In this document: in pieces, positions 43,801 through 53,793 of the stretch
How positions within the stretch are numbered: position 1 is the stretch's first letter
Layout: each line of letters begins with the position of its first letter
NCBI GenBank assembly: GCA_004564215.1
Contig: CP024846.1
Coordinates: 2,480,001 to 2,544,000 of the forward strand
DNA from: Beijerinckiaceae bacterium
GTDB taxonomy: Bacteria > Pseudomonadota > Alphaproteobacteria > Rhizobiales > Beijerinckiaceae
Length of the DNA stretch: 64,000 nucleotides
Direction of reading: 5' to 3'
Translations under genes and position numbers: made by a program
The notes under the pieces: generated by a model
The model's database searches: none
Told to the model about the DNA's origin: nothing
What the model saw: only the letters and a program-made list of their open reading frames with translations

Positions 43801-44969
43801 TGCCTTCTCCGCTTGCCTTCACGGCTGACCTCGAACCGCCGAAGACAAAGCGGGAGGAGGAACTCGCGTTGATCTGGCGCGAGGTTCTGGGCCTCCCAGC
43901 GGTTGGGGTGAACCAGAATTTCTTCGAAATCGGCGGCCATTCGATCGCGGCGCTGCGAATTCTGAGCCGCATCAAATTGCTGAATCCGTCGAGTGATATC
44001 GGGATCGCCGATCTATTTAATCATCAAGACATAAGGTCCCTGGCTCCGGTGATCGATCGGAAACGGGAAGGACCGGTGACCGCACAGGTCGTTCGGCTGC
44101 GCGCGCGCGGCGAGCGGCCGATGCTTTACTGCTTCCCCGGTCTGCTCGTCAGCACCCGCGAATATATGCGGCTTGTCGACTACCTCGGTCCAGATCAGCC
44201 GGCGACCGGCTTTCTTTGCTATTCGCTGTCGGAAGAGAAGAAGATCGACGCCTCGGTCGAAGAAATCACCGCCCATTATGTCGAGCGCATTCGGGCCGAG
44301 AGCAAGGGACAACCCTGTTTCTTTCTGGGTTGGTCTTGGGGCGGACTTCTCGCCTATGAAGCGGCGCGCATGCTGAACCATGACGTCGACGTGCGCATGA
44401 TCGGCATGGTCGACGTCTGCGACATGGACACCGACTTCGCGGTCGGTGCGATTCCTCGATTTGTTCCCGGCGAACGCGAGGACCTTAACTGCCGCATTCT
44501 GAACTGGTTGGAACACACCAAGATGCGCTCCGATTGGGACCGGCTTCTCAATTCCATGGATGCGCAGGCCTTCGACCAGTTCCTGCGGTTCGTCGGCAAC
44601 AGCGAGGAAGATCTGCCCGTTGACGGCCCTGACATTGGCAGTCGCGAACACACATTTTGGGTACTGATCGATAATGCGCTGATCTTTCGCCGCTATCACA
44701 TGAAGCCGTTTGATTGCCCAATCCGTTCCTGGGCTGCCGAAGACTCCTTGAACCGGGGTCTGAACCTGATCGACTGGCGCAGTCTTTCCCGCGACGCGGG
44801 AGCTGCGGAAATCGTCGCCGGCACGACTCATCTTCACATTATCGGGGCGTCGGCTTTTCACGCCCGGTTGGCGCTTCGCATGGACGAGGCGCTCGAGAAA
44901 TTGCGTCCGGGTTCAACCAAATCAAGGACCGGAGACGTTCCACAGATCATGGAGTTTGGCCACCAATGA
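40890..44969 (+). CDS. single-module NRPS (C-A-T-TE) for siderophore
   Basis: About 1359 residues from GTG 40890, which has GGGGGAG six bases upstream (TTG 40794 is an alternative). Domains: condensation (about 25-450; the HHxxxDG core reads HPIVCDA at 153-159), adenylation (about 470-990; core A3 YTSGSTGVPKG at 626, later NGYGPTET, YRSGDLARW, KLRGYRIELGEIE), thiolation (FFEIGGHSIAALR, S1018) and thioesterase (GWSWGG, S1149). It activates and assembles the hydroxamate building block and releases the product, perhaps as an oligomer or ring. No MbtH-like gene is in the window. The stop overlaps the next gene (ATGA). Substrate residues of the A domain need comparison with known codes. Confidence 0.93.
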   Translation: MNIPVPMSSAEPAATPLSAAGHPLTLAQRRIWSLAQIGNDHVMHRYSLNLRLQGPLDVNVLMRAIRLIGERHGGLRMRFLRSAGGHVDQQIDGLATLAAKLVDLSAIEPARREAEATRLMQANESFDLADDLPTRVRILRLSNDEHIFAMTVHPIVCDAASLRILGHDLIEIYAALAHHRVPELPALSDDAMQAAAEQTWLRSEAARKRLDFWCDLLPAAQESAVFPVRTMDGRVRTGERGIHGFSLGAELSAGLRRLERRTNSPLSSLLLTGFNVLLRRYDDKPEFTLGVVVENRTEANRQSMFGRFEDIVPVVTRLTTDMSFFQAIEQVSAKLEESLSHQVPFERLAQEISDRDGEAGKTFIRALYEHRPPLIDLARSDVGLRVESIKANGLRGDADIVVQTSENMDREIEGTIGFSKDMFDGKTIEQAMVHFVRILEAAAADPRILIRDIALLDAEELDFLSAPYPDGETDDDRPIHQLIAEQARRRPNAPAIFQGDFSWSHDRLEKTANRLAHRLRAVGVGPEVCVGVALRRSPEAIASILAVLKAGGAFVPIDPDHPSARNHHVLNDAGARVIVTQSGLRQALPHGFSGLILELDQIELDGEPDVAPEIDIAQDQLAYVIYTSGSTGVPKGVAVEHGPLTRHCQSTARIYEMESQSCELAFLPFSSDGGHERWIVPLLVGGAVVLPDRLWTPEETFAAMRRYGVNNASFPTAYLQQLAEWAAATGDAPPLRLYSFGGEGLAQKTFDLLSSALKTKWLINGYGPTETIMTPMAWKAPAGARFEGIYAPIGRPVGRRRIYVLDKDLNPVPIGVTGELFLGGDGVARGYVGNPALTADRFIKDPFDNGGGRLYRSGDLARWREDGSVEFVGRIDHQIKLRGYRIELGEIEAALGAAPNVGTCVVLLRADEGRAPALVGYVVASDGAALDPLELRRHLARQLPEYMVPAAIVVLDRLPLTANSKLDRAALPSPLAFTADLEPPKTKREEELALIWREVLGLPAVGVNQNFFEIGGHSIAALRILSRIKLLNPSSDIGIADLFNHQDIRSLAPVIDRKREGPVTAQVVRLRARGERPMLYCFPGLLVSTREYMRLVDYLGPDQPATGFLCYSLSEEKKIDASVEEITAHYVERIRAESKGQPCFFLGWSWGGLLAYEAARMLNHDVDVRMIGMVDVCDMDTDFAVGAIPRFVPGEREDLNCRILNWLEHTKMRSDWDRLLNSMDAQAFDQFLRFVGNSEEDLPVDGPDIGSREHTFWVLIDNALIFRRYHMKPFDCPIRSWAAEDSLNRGLNLIDWRSLSRDAGAAEIVAGTTHLHIIGASAFHARLALRMDEALEKLRPGSTKSRTGDVPQIMEFGHQ

Positions 44970-46288
44970 ATGAAAACACTCTTGATCTCGCGGGAATCGG
45001 GATCGGACCTTTCAATCTCAGTCTTGCGGCTCATCTCGACGCCATACCCGATGTGAAGGCTCGCTTCTTCGATCAGCGGGAACGTTTAGATTGGCACCCA
45101 GGGCTGATGTTGCCGGATGTCGAGCTGCAAAACTCGTTTCTCAAGGATCTCGTTACGGCGACCCATCCCACCAGCCGATGGTCCTTCCTCTCCTATCTCG
45201 TCGCCCACAAGCGATTTTATAAATTCATGAATGCCGATTTCGGGGCGGCACCGCGAAAGGAATTCGCAAAATATCTCGAATGGACGGCCAACGGATTGAG
45301 TCAATTGCAATTCAATGCGCGGGTCAAAGAGATTTCATTCGGTCGGACCGCGTTCACGGTCAGGTTGGATGACCAAACCTATTCGGCGCAACATGTGGCG
45401 CTCGGCATCGGCCACGTGCCCTATGTTCCGACCTGGGCGGGTCCGCTGCTGGGAAACAATTGTTTCCATTCGTCGCAAACGACAGATCGTCTGCCCGACA
45501 TGTCGGGCGACCGGGTTGTCGTGATCGGTGGCGGCCAAAGCGGCGCCGAAGTTCTTCTCCATCTCATGTCCTTGGGGGCTCGGGCGCCAAAAGAAATCAA
45601 ATGGATCAGCAGACGGCAGAACTTCGAACCGCTGGACGCCACCTGCTTCACCAATGAACTTTTTACGCCGGAATATGTCGATTGCTTCCGGCGCCTCGGC
45701 GAGGAGCGCAGGCAAGGTCTGCTTTTTCACCACAAGCTTGCCAGCGACGGCGCCTCGGCGTCGACGCTGCGGGCGATCTACCAGCGGCTTTATACGTTGC
45801 GCCATTTGGACCAGAGCGACATGGATGTCACTTTGCTTCCCCATCGCGATGTGATTCAGGTCGACCGCCACAAGGACGAGTTCAAATTGGTCATGCGCAA
45901 TGGTTTCGACGGCGGCATTGAAATCGCTTTTGCCAATGCAATCGTCCTGGCCACCGGATACGCCTTCAAGGTACCGGAGTTCCTGGCGCCGCTGAACGAC
46001 AGGATCGGGTTCGACCGCGCCGGCAATTTTGTGCTGGCCGACGATTTCTCGGTAAAATGGGATGGGCCTCGCAATAATCATATCTTTGCGCTGAATGCCG
46101 GCCGCCACAGCTACGGGATTGCCGAGCCGCAATTAAGCCTCATGGCCTGGCGTAGCGCTGTCATCGTCAACGCTCTGTTGCGCCGGCAGCATTTCGATCT
46201 GGATATGCCGCCCTCCATGATCCGTTGGGCGACGAGCGAAGATGGCCGCGCCAAAGCCCTGGAGTCGAGCCTCCTGATTGCCGGCTGA
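44966..46288 (+). CDS. IucD/PvdA-family N-hydroxylating monooxygenase
   Basis: A 440-residue flavoenzyme. FAD binding: LAGIGIGPFNLSLAAHL at the N-terminus; substrate/FAD region WHPGLMLPDVELQNSFLKDLVTATHPTSRWSFLSYL; NADPH binding VVVIGGGQSGAEVL; the ATGY motif reads LATGYAF. Family members hydroxylate the side-chain amine of lysine, ornithine or a diamine such as putrescine. The WHPG and SFLKDLV segments resemble IucD/AlcA more than PvdA, so lysine or a diamine are possible substrates. The start at 44966 overlaps the NRPS stop. It ends the rightward siderophore operon. Confidence 0.9.
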   Translation: MNENTLDLAGIGIGPFNLSLAAHLDAIPDVKARFFDQRERLDWHPGLMLPDVELQNSFLKDLVTATHPTSRWSFLSYLVAHKRFYKFMNADFGAAPRKEFAKYLEWTANGLSQLQFNARVKEISFGRTAFTVRLDDQTYSAQHVALGIGHVPYVPTWAGPLLGNNCFHSSQTTDRLPDMSGDRVVVIGGGQSGAEVLLHLMSLGARAPKEIKWISRRQNFEPLDATCFTNELFTPEYVDCFRRLGEERRQGLLFHHKLASDGASASTLRAIYQRLYTLRHLDQSDMDVTLLPHRDVIQVDRHKDEFKLVMRNGFDGGIEIAFANAIVLATGYAFKVPEFLAPLNDRIGFDRAGNFVLADDFSVKWDGPRNNHIFALNAGRHSYGIAEPQLSLMAWRSAVIVNALLRRQHFDLDMPPSMIRWATSEDGRAKALESSLLIAG

Positions 46289-46564
46289 CCGGCCGGGCGG
46301 CTGGCAAAAGTACTCTGACGGCTCGTCCGCCGGGCGCAATCATGGCTAAAATCGGGCAGGGCGCCTTGCGCCTTGCGCCTTGCTCGATTCTTTGTGTGGC
46401 CCCATTTACGCCCTCACCGTCGGGGCACCTCCGAGGAGGAAATTAAGAAATTCTCGCCACATTAATGCTTTTTTGCGAACCCACACGGATGCTGGCGCAA
46501 GGGCGATGGTTGCGATAAAACTATCGCGAGTATTGGCTTTGCTGGCAATGGACGGGCTAGGCGC

Positions 46565-47470
46565 ATGAACGATGTCTGGGGAAACACGGATGGGGCGCGG
46601 CAGGGTGCTGCGGTCGGTCTGCTGTCGCGGCTTGCAGTGACAGCGGCTCTGACCCTGTCGGTCGCGGCGTGTTCATCGGTGGATTCGCTCAATCCGTTCA
46701 ATTTGTTTGGCGGTGAAAAATACGAAACCAAGATCGTGCCGGACGTGCCGGCGGACGATCTTTACAATCAGGCCCTCGCCCGGCTGCAATCCAAGGATTA
46801 TGACGGCGCGGCCAAGAAATTCACCGAACTGGAAAAGCAATATCCTTATTCGCAATGGCAAAGGAAGGCGGTCTTGATGGCCACCTTTAGCCAATATCAA
46901 AATGGCAGTTACGACGACGCCATTGCCTCGGCGAAACGCTATATTGGGCTGTTTCCCTCCTCGCCGGACACGCCCTATGCCTATTATCTTGAAGGCATGT
47001 CCTACTACAATCAGATTCCCGACATAAGCCGCGATCAGGAACGGGCGGCCAAGGCCGCCGAAATATTCAGTCAGCTTATCGAGAAATATCCGAAGTCCGA
47101 ATACGTCGAGGATGCCCGCTATAAGCTTCAAGTGGCCCGCGATCAGCTCGCCGGAAAAGAGATGCTCATCGGACGTTATTATCTCAACCAGAATAATTAT
47201 GCCGCGGCGATCAATCGGTTTCGCGAAGTCCTTTTTAAATACCAGACAACCCGGCATGCCGAAGAAGCTTTGATGCGGCTGACCGAGGCCTATATGTCTC
47301 TGGGTATTACCAACGAAGCTCAGACCGCTGCCGCCGTTCTGGGCCATAATTTCCCGGACTCGATCTGGTACAAGGACGCCTATTCGCTGTTGCAGAAGGG
47401 CGGGCTGGAGCCAAACGAGGACCATGGCTCGTGGATTTCGAAGGCATTCCACAAAATGGGCCTTGGCTAG
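46565..47470 (+). CDS. bamD: outer membrane assembly lipoprotein BamD
   Basis: A 301-residue lipoprotein. The signal peptide ends in the lipobox LSVAAC. TPR-like repeats follow: DDLYNQALARLQSKDYDGAAKKFTELEKQYPYSQWQRKAVLM, PYAYYLEGMSYYNQIPD, YPKSEYVEDARYKL. This is the BamD (ComL/YfiO) pattern, a part of the BAM complex that folds outer-membrane proteins. A recN gene follows 158 bp downstream, a conserved alphaproteobacterial order. Confidence 0.93.
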   Translation: MNDVWGNTDGARQGAAVGLLSRLAVTAALTLSVAACSSVDSLNPFNLFGGEKYETKIVPDVPADDLYNQALARLQSKDYDGAAKKFTELEKQYPYSQWQRKAVLMATFSQYQNGSYDDAIASAKRYIGLFPSSPDTPYAYYLEGMSYYNQIPDISRDQERAAKAAEIFSQLIEKYPKSEYVEDARYKLQVARDQLAGKEMLIGRYYLNQNNYAAAINRFREVLFKYQTTRHAEEALMRLTEAYMSLGITNEAQTAAAVLGHNFPDSIWYKDAYSLLQKGGLEPNEDHGSWISKAFHKMGLG

Positions 47471-47628
47471 AGAGCTTCGGCCAACGGTCTTGGTCGTGGA
47501 ATAAGGCTATCGGGGCCTTTACGAACATTGGATGGCGGCGTTTAGTCGGAGTGCTTTTCTGCAACCCTAGAACATGACAGAGTTCTGGCCGCGCCATTTC
47601 CGGGCGCACCGGGGAGCACATCAACCCC

Positions 47629-49293
47629 ATGCTCGTCCAACTGTCCATTCGTGACATCGTTCTGATCGACAAGCTCGATCTCGAATTCGACCGGGGCCTC
47701 ACAATTTTGACCGGCGAGACCGGGGCAGGTAAATCGATTTTACTCGATGCGTTTTCGCTGGCGCTCGGCGCCCGGGGCGACGGCGGTCTGGTTCGTCACG
47801 GCGCGGCCCAAGGTGAGGTCAGCGCTGTCTTCGAGCTTGCGGCGGACCATGCCGCGATTTCGGCCGCGAGAGCGCAGGACATCGAATCGGACGGCACACT
47901 CATTTTGCGACGTTTGCAATTGGCCGACGGCCGCAGCCGCGCCTTCGTCAATGATCGACGGGTGACCCTGCAAGCGCTGTGCGCGATCACCCGCGAATTG
48001 GTCGAAATCCATGGGCAGCACGACGACCGGGCGTTCGTCAATCCGGCGATCCATCGACAATTGGTCGACGCCTATGGGGGCTTGAGTTCCGAACTCTCTG
48101 AAGTGCGCGCCGCCTTTGCGCTTGTGCGCGATATCAGCTCGCAGCGCCAGCGGGAACAGGCGCGGATAGAGAAAGTGCGTGCGGATGCCGACTATCTGCG
48201 GCACGCCTTCGCCGAACTTACCAAGCTTGGGGTGCAGCCGGGGGAAGAAACCGAGCTTGCCGAGCGCCGATCCACCATGATGCAGGCGGAAAAGGTCGTT
48301 GGTGAACTCCGGGATGTTCATGGCACGGTCATCGGCGAAGCTTCGCCGATGCCGGCCCTGTCGGCGGCGCTGCGCCGGCTTGAACGGCGACAGTCTCAGG
48401 CCCCCGGTCTCATCGCACCCGCCGCCGAGGCGCTCGAAGCGGCGCTCGGGGCTCTCGATCTTGCCGGACAAGCGCTCGAGCAGGCCTTGCGGGATGCGGA
48501 TTTCGATCCGCGCGAATTGGAGCAGACCGAAGAGAGATTGTTCGCCTTGCGCGCCGCCGGGCGCAAATTCGCGGTTCCCGTTGATGAGCTTCCGCTCCTT
48601 GTCGAAAAATTCGCCGCCGAACTGGCCGAACTCGATGCCGGAGAAGCAAGGCTTCTGCAATTGACGCGGGACCTCGAAGCCGCGCAAAGCGCCTATGCCT
48701 CCGCGGCGCGCCTGATGTCGAAGGCCCGCGCCAAAGCAGCCAAAGCGCTTGAGGCCGCCGTCAACGCGGAATTAGGCCCCTTAAAACTCGACGGCGCACG
48801 ATTTACGACCCAAATTCGCATGGAATCCGAAGGGCCCGACGGAATCGATCAGGTCGAGTTCTGGGTGCAAACCAACCCCGGCACAAAGCCGGGTCCTTTG
48901 ATGAAGATCGCCTCGGGCGGCGAACTCGCGCGTTTCATGCTGGCCTTGAAAGTCGTCCTGGCCGATCGGGGGTCGGCTCCGACTCTCGTCTTCGACGAAA
49001 TCGACACCGGGGTAGGCGGTGCGGTGGCCGACGCGATTGGCCAGCGGCTGGCAAGACTGGCGTCGCGGGTCCAGGTGCTCGCCGTGACCCATGCTCCGCA
49101 AGTTGCCGCGCGCGCGCTCGGCCATTTCCGCATCATCAAAGACGCGGCCGACCAGGGCCGCCGTGTCGCGACACGAGTCACGATTTTGCAACAGGACGCA
49201 AGGCGCGAAGAAATTGCCCGCATGCTGGCCGGTGCGACGATCACCGACGAGGCACGGGCGGCCGCCGCGCGCCTCCTGGAGAGTGCGCGATGA
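47629..49293 (+). CDS. recN: DNA repair protein RecN
   Basis: A 554-residue SMC-like ATPase. Walker A is GETGAGKS at residues 29-36. The long coiled-coil middle is rich in Glu/Arg/Ala. The ABC signature ([19 protein letters not shown]) and Walker B ([12 protein letters not shown]) follow, then [12 protein letters not shown]. RecN helps repair double-strand breaks by holding DNA ends. The length is typical. The pncB gene follows after 76 bp. Confidence 0.95.
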   Translation: MLVQLSIRDIVLIDKLDLEFDRGLTILTGETGAGKSILLDAFSLALGARGDGGLVRHGAAQGEVSAVFELAADHAAISAARAQDIESDGTLILRRLQLADGRSRAFVNDRRVTLQALCAITRELVEIHGQHDDRAFVNPAIHRQLVDAYGGLSSELSEVRAAFALVRDISSQRQREQARIEKVRADADYLRHAFAELTKLGVQPGEETELAERRSTMMQAEKVVGELRDVHGTVIGEASPMPALSAALRRLERRQSQAPGLIAPAAEALEAALGALDLAGQALEQALRDADFDPRELEQTEERLFALRAAGRKFAVPVDELPLLVEKFAAELAELDAGEARLLQLTRDLEAAQSAYASAARLMSKARAKAAKALEAAVNAELGPLKLDGARFTTQIRMESEGPDGIDQVEFWVQTNPGTKPGPLMKIASGGELARFMLALKVVLADRGSAPTLVFDEIDTGVGGAVADAIGQRLARLASRVQVLAVTHAPQVAARALGHFRIIKDAADQGRRVATRVTILQQDARREEIARMLAGATITDEARAAAARLLESAR

Positions 49294-49369
49294 CATCGGA
49301 TCGCTGTTCGTTCGTGGTGAGAAGTCCTGGCCCGCGTCCGCGCCGGCAAACGCTGCGGACAAGGGCTGC

Positions 49370-50677
49370 ATGATCACGGACCTATCCACCCGGGTCTATA
49401 ATCATTCGTTCCGGATCGATCCGATCATCCGCACTTTGCTCGATACGGATTTCTACAAGCTCTTAATGCTGCAAATGATCTGGCGGCTTAAGCCTGAGAC
49501 GCGGGTGACCTTCGGGCTCACGAACCGGTCGCCTTCGATCAAGCTCGCGGAAAATATTGACGAAAGCGAGCTTGTCGCTCAGCTCGATCATGCGCGGAGC
49601 CTGCGCTTTCAGAAGAACGAGCTGATTTGGCTCGCCGGCAACAGTTTTTACGGCAAGACCAAAATCTTCGAACCGGGCTTTATCGACTATCTCGCGTCGT
49701 TTCGGCTGCCCCCCTATCGACTTCACCGGCGTGACGGCGATTTTGAACTTTGCTTCGAAGGCCTTTGGCGGGAAACCACCATGTGGGAAATTCCCGCGCT
49801 GGCGATCTTGAACGAATTGCGGGCGCGTTCGGCCATGCGAAAAATGAGCCGTTTCGAACTCGACATTCTTTATGCGCGCGCCAAGGCGAAGTTGTGGGCC
49901 AAGGTCGAGAGATTACGGGTCTTGGCTCGCGAAGGACCGCTGCGGCTGTCGGACTTCGGGACTCGCCGGCGCCATGGTTTCTTGTGGCAGCGCTGGTGCG
50001 TGGAAGCGCTGCAGGAAGGGCTCCAGGAAAACTTCATCGGAACGTCCAATGTTAAGCTTGCCATGGACCTCGGTCTTGAGGCGATCGGCACCAATGCGCA
50101 TGAATTGCCCATGGCCTATGCGGCGCTGGCCGACGATGACGTGGCGCTTCGTCATGCGCCTTTCCATGTTCTCGAGGATTGGGCCAAGCTCTATGAGGGC
50201 AATCTCCTCATTCTATTGCCCGATACATTCGGGACGACCAATTTTCTCGCCAGCGCGCCGGATTGGACCGCCGATTGGACCGGCGCGCGGCCGGATTCAA
50301 AGCCGCCGATCGAAGCGGCGGAGGAATTGATCGCCTGGTGGAAACACAAGGGCCGAGATCCGACGACCAAGCTCATCATTCTTTCCGATGCCATGACCAT
50401 CGACTCGATCGAGGCTTCGGTCCGCCATTTGCGCGGCCGGGCGCAGGTCTCGATCGGATGGGGAACCAACCTCACAAACGACTTTGCGGGCTGCGTACCC
50501 TATGGCGCGGGAGCCGATTTAGCACCGCCCTCCCTCGTCTGCAAAGTAACGGAAGTTGAAGGCCGTCCGGCGGTCAAACTTTCCGATAATCCGAGCAAGT
50601 TCTTGGGGCAAAGGGACGAGATCACGCGCTACGAGCGGGTGTTTGCCTATCGGCCCGGTTTGGCACGGCCCGCCTAG
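49370..50677 (+). CDS. pncB: nicotinate phosphoribosyltransferase
   Basis: A 435-residue enzyme of NAD salvage, joining nicotinate and PRPP with ATP use. Visible are [17 protein letters not shown] at the N-terminus, [10 protein letters not shown], the [25 protein letters not shown] segment with the histidine that becomes phosphorylated in this family, and [11 protein letters not shown] near the phosphate loop. ATG 49370 starts the conserved part; longer frames overlap recN. It probably belongs to the recN transcript. Confidence 0.93.
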   Translation: MITDLSTRVYNHSFRIDPIIRTLLDTDFYKLLMLQMIWRLKPETRVTFGLTNRSPSIKLAENIDESELVAQLDHARSLRFQKNELIWLAGNSFYGKTKIFEPGFIDYLASFRLPPYRLHRRDGDFELCFEGLWRETTMWEIPALAILNELRARSAMRKMSRFELDILYARAKAKLWAKVERLRVLAREGPLRLSDFGTRRRHGFLWQRWCVEALQEGLQENFIGTSNVKLAMDLGLEAIGTNAHELPMAYAALADDDVALRHAPFHVLEDWAKLYEGNLLILLPDTFGTTNFLASAPDWTADWTGARPDSKPPIEAAEELIAWWKHKGRDPTTKLIILSDAMTIDSIEASVRHLRGRAQVSIGWGTNLTNDFAGCVPYGAGADLAPPSLVCKVTEVEGRPAVKLSDNPSKFLGQRDEITRYERVFAYRPGLARPA

Positions 50678-50697
50678 ACCCAGCCGGCCGCAACCTC

Positions 50698-52224
50698 TTA
50701 TTTTGTCCGTTCGAGCTCCACCTCCGCGCGAAGGCTTTCGAGATCGCGGCCGAGGGTAACGACAGCCAATTTCTTGCCGTCTTGAAAATAGCTGATCGCG
50801 CAGTCGCGGGCCTCAAGGCTTCCGTCAATTTCCAGCCTGTCCCATCGTTCGGCGTGGCCGACATAGGCAAGTGTAAGATCATATTGTTCGGTCCAGAAAA
50901 AGGGGACCGCCTCGAAAGCTTCCCGCGCGCCAAGGATATTGCGCGCGGCGGCTTGCCCTTGTCGCTCGGCGACAACGAAATGTTCGATGCGGATGCTTTG
51001 CCCGGTGTGTGGGTCGGGCCAGCGTGCAATGTCTCCCGCCGCGAAGACGCCGGGCACACTCGTCTCAAGATATTCGCTTACGGTTACTCCGCGGTCGGTC
51101 GCGAGCCCGGCCTGTTCAGCCAGTCCGATGCTCGGACGCACACCGACGCCGACAACGACGAGATCGGCCTCGAGCCGTTCTCCATTCTTCAGCGTGACGT
51201 CGTTTTTGGAGATGGACGTCACCGTGGTGCCGAGGTGGAATTTGACTCCATGCTCCTCATGCAATCGCCGAATGAATTTCCCGGCCTCCGCCCCCAGGAC
51301 CCGCTCCATCGGAACAGCCTCGGGTGCAACGACTTCGACTTCGATATTTCGCGCCCTGAGGGAAGCTGCCACTTCGAGGCCGATAAAGCTCGCGCCAATC
51401 ACCACAGCCCGCTTGGAATCCTGGATTTTGGCGATGATCGCGCGGCTGTCGGCGAGCGTGCGCAGATAACGGACATGCGCAAGATCGCCGCCTGGGATGT
51501 CGAGCCGAACCGGTTCGGCGCCGGTGGCGAGCAGCAACGCATCGTAAGCATATTCTCGTCCATCGGCGAGCCGCAGCCTCCGGTTTCCGGCATCGAGGGC
51601 GGTGACGCGCGCGCCGAGTTCCAGATTAATGTCATGCTCCTTGTAGAATTCCGGCGAGCGCAGCGGAATCCAGTCTTCTTCTGCCGAGCCCGCGAGAAAG
51701 CCTTTCGACAGGTTCGGGCGATCGTAAGGCCCGCAATCATCGGCGCTCAAGATCGTGATGATGCCGCGGTAGCCCCCTTTTCGGAGTGTTTCCGCTGCGG
51801 CATTGCCCGCGGCGCCGCCACCGACAATGGCGATCGCCTCGGGGAGGTGACCTTTCACCGGCGCCGAGCTGGATGCCGGGTGTTCAAGCTTTTCTCGAAC
51901 AAAAATCCTGCCGCCTTGGCGCTCGACCCGCCAGCATGAGACCGGGTTCAGGGCAGGGGCCCGAAGCGCTTCGCCAGTGCGGAGGCTGAAACAGGCATGA
52001 TGCCAAGGGCATCGCAAAGTGTCGCCGACCAGAAGCCCTTCGGCGAGAGGCGCTCCATAATGGGTGCAGACGGCTCCAATCGCGAACACCTCTTCCCCGA
52101 GGCGCGCCAATAACACGGGCTCGTCTTCGATATGTCCCGCGAGAATTGCGCCGTCGGCGAGATCCTCGTCTCCAATCCCCTCCCGAAAATCCGGACCCAT
52201 TGAGTTGGCGGACTCCGCGCTCAT
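50698..52224 (-). CDS. Rieske-FAD NAD(P)H oxidoreductase (AIFM-like)
   Basis: A 508-residue fusion. Residues 1-110 form a Rieske [2Fe-2S] domain with C53, H55, C72 and H75 (CTH and CPWH). A pyridine nucleotide-disulfide oxidoreductase follows: FAD motif AIAIVGGGAAGNAAAETL, NAD motif RAVVIGASFIGLEVAASL, and GVFAAGDIA. The C-terminal reductase domain is typical of ferredoxin reductases and of AIFM3-like proteins. Its electron acceptor is unknown. ATG 52224 follows AGGGAG. It converges on pncB with a gap of 20 bp. Confidence 0.9.
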   Translation of the reverse strand: MSAESANSMGPDFREGIGDEDLADGAILAGHIEDEPVLLARLGEEVFAIGAVCTHYGAPLAEGLLVGDTLRCPWHHACFSLRTGEALRAPALNPVSCWRVERQGGRIFVREKLEHPASSSAPVKGHLPEAIAIVGGGAAGNAAAETLRKGGYRGIITILSADDCGPYDRPNLSKGFLAGSAEEDWIPLRSPEFYKEHDINLELGARVTALDAGNRRLRLADGREYAYDALLLATGAEPVRLDIPGGDLAHVRYLRTLADSRAIIAKIQDSKRAVVIGASFIGLEVAASLRARNIEVEVVAPEAVPMERVLGAEAGKFIRRLHEEHGVKFHLGTTVTSISKNDVTLKNGERLEADLVVVGVGVRPSIGLAEQAGLATDRGVTVSEYLETSVPGVFAAGDIARWPDPHTGQSIRIEHFVVAERQGQAAARNILGAREAFEAVPFFWTEQYDLTLAYVGHAERWDRLEIDGSLEARDCAISYFQDGKKLAVVTLGRDLESLRAEVELERTK

Positions 52225-52421
52225 GAACGGCTCCCTCGTTCGCTGCTTCGGGTTTGCAAGCCCGAAGCCGCACCCCCGGGCCATCTTTTGAGGTGATGGT
52301 TCCCCGAAGTTTAGACGTTCGCCGGGCTCAATGGTTCCATCGAGCCCGGCGCGGGACGCCCCGCGCAGGTTTCGCTTGCTGCGGACAAGTCAGGGATTTT
52401 GATGCGCGAGGGCACGAAAAC

Positions 52422-53423
52422 TCAGAGCGCCAGGCCGTTTTGCGCGGCGAGTTGCCTGAGGTCGGCGATCGGCCGCGCCCCGATGTGCTGGATGATCTCC
52501 GCCGCGGCGAGGGCGCCGAGCCTCGCGCAGGTTTCAAGCGACTTGTTTTTGCTGAGTCCGGAAAGAAATCCGGCCGCGAAAAGATCGCCCGCGCCGGTTG
52601 TATCGACAACCCGCTCGACCGGGAAAGCAGGAACCGCGATCATTTCGTCGGGCGTTACAATCAGCGATCCCCGTTCGGATCGCGTGACGACCCCGAGGAT
52701 GTTTTCTGCGCGCAATTGGGCCGCCGCGGTATCGAAATCGGCGGTCTGGTAAAGCGAGTGCAATTCGCTCTCATTGGCGAACAGGATTTGCACCGAGCCG
52801 GAGCGAATAAGGCCCAAGAATTCGTCCCGGTATCGGTCGACGCAGAAGGAATCGGAGAGTGTCAAAGCGACCTTGCGCCCAGCGGCTCGCGCGATTTTGG
52901 CGGCCTTGACGAAGGCTGCCTTGGCGGCGGGCGGATCCCACAAATAGCCTTCCAAATAGACGATGGAGGACTGCTTCACGAGGTCTTCCTCGACATCCGC
53001 TTCGGTCAAGTCCTGGCAGGCGCCCAAGAATGTGTTCATCGTTCGTTGACCGTCAGGTGTCACGAGAACGAGACAGCGGGCACTGGCCGCCCCATCCGCG
53101 GCGAAGCTGGTCGAAAACGCGACCTTGGCCGCACGGATGTCATGCGCGAAAGCCGAGCCTGCCGCATCGCCCTTCACTTTGCCTATGAAGGCGGCAGAAC
53201 ACCCAAGGCCCGCGGCGCCGATAATCGTATTGGCGGCGGATCCTCCCGACACGATCGTCGCAGGCCCCATCGCCTTATAAAGGGCCTCGGCGCGAGCTTC
53301 GTCGATCAAAGTCATGGCGCCTTTGGTCAATCCCTGCGCTGCCAGGAAATCGTCGTCGGTCGTGCTGATGACATCGACGATGGCGTTGCCGAGACCAAGG
53401 ACGTCAAATTTTAGAGATGGCAT
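52422..53423 (-). CDS. PfkB-family sugar/nucleoside kinase (adenosine kinase-like)
   Basis: A 333-residue ribokinase-fold kinase. LGLGNAIVDVISTTDDDFL opens the protein, the first PfkB signature is in SGGSAANTIIGAAGLG, and the second is VDTTGAGDLFAAGFL with the catalytic Asp in GAGD. The opening resembles the adenosine kinase subgroup seen in alphaproteobacteria, so adenosine is a likely substrate. Other sugars cannot be excluded. The gene stands alone. Confidence 0.87.
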   Translation of the reverse strand: MPSLKFDVLGLGNAIVDVISTTDDDFLAAQGLTKGAMTLIDEARAEALYKAMGPATIVSGGSAANTIIGAAGLGCSAAFIGKVKGDAAGSAFAHDIRAAKVAFSTSFAADGAASARCLVLVTPDGQRTMNTFLGACQDLTEADVEEDLVKQSSIVYLEGYLWDPPAAKAAFVKAAKIARAAGRKVALTLSDSFCVDRYRDEFLGLIRSGSVQILFANESELHSLYQTADFDTAAAQLRAENILGVVTRSERGSLIVTPDEMIAVPAFPVERVVDTTGAGDLFAAGFLSGLSKNKSLETCARLGALAAAEIIQHIGARPIADLRQLAAQNGLAL

Positions 53424-53679
53424 AAGATTCCCCCAAAAGCGGCGAAGATTGGCAAACCGCTCTCACCTGCAACGAGGCGCGCAATCCGCGCTCGTTTGTA
53501 TGCGGGTTCAAAATACCGACGCAAGGGGGAATAGGGGAGAAACGAGGCTCGGCTCGGGGAAGGGATGAGCCGAATGAGGCATGCGCCAGGAAATGGAACT
53601 TGCAAGTCGATAGAGCGACCGGAAACAGCGAAGCTCAACGCTGTTTCCCCGACCGCCAAGGGTCAATCCAAGACTCGAA

Positions 53680-53793
53680 CTAGCGGCGGCGGTTGGCGCG
53701 CACCCGGACAGGCTGGACCGCAGAGCGCGGTTTATGGAAGACAAGGCCGAGGAGTCCGACAACCGCGACACCGAGCAAGGCAAGTTCCGACAT
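53680..53793 (-). CDS. small membrane protein, 37 residues
   Basis: ATG 53793 has a strong GGAGG site seven bases upstream. The frame gives 37 residues: a hydrophobic N-terminal helix (SELALLGVAVVGLLGLVF) and a very basic tail (PVRVRANRRR). This is a plausible single-span small protein of unknown role. It lies between the cysK gene and the kinase gene on the same strand. Confidence 0.42.
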   Translation of the reverse strand: MSELALLGVAVVGLLGLVFHKPRSAVQPVRVRANRRR

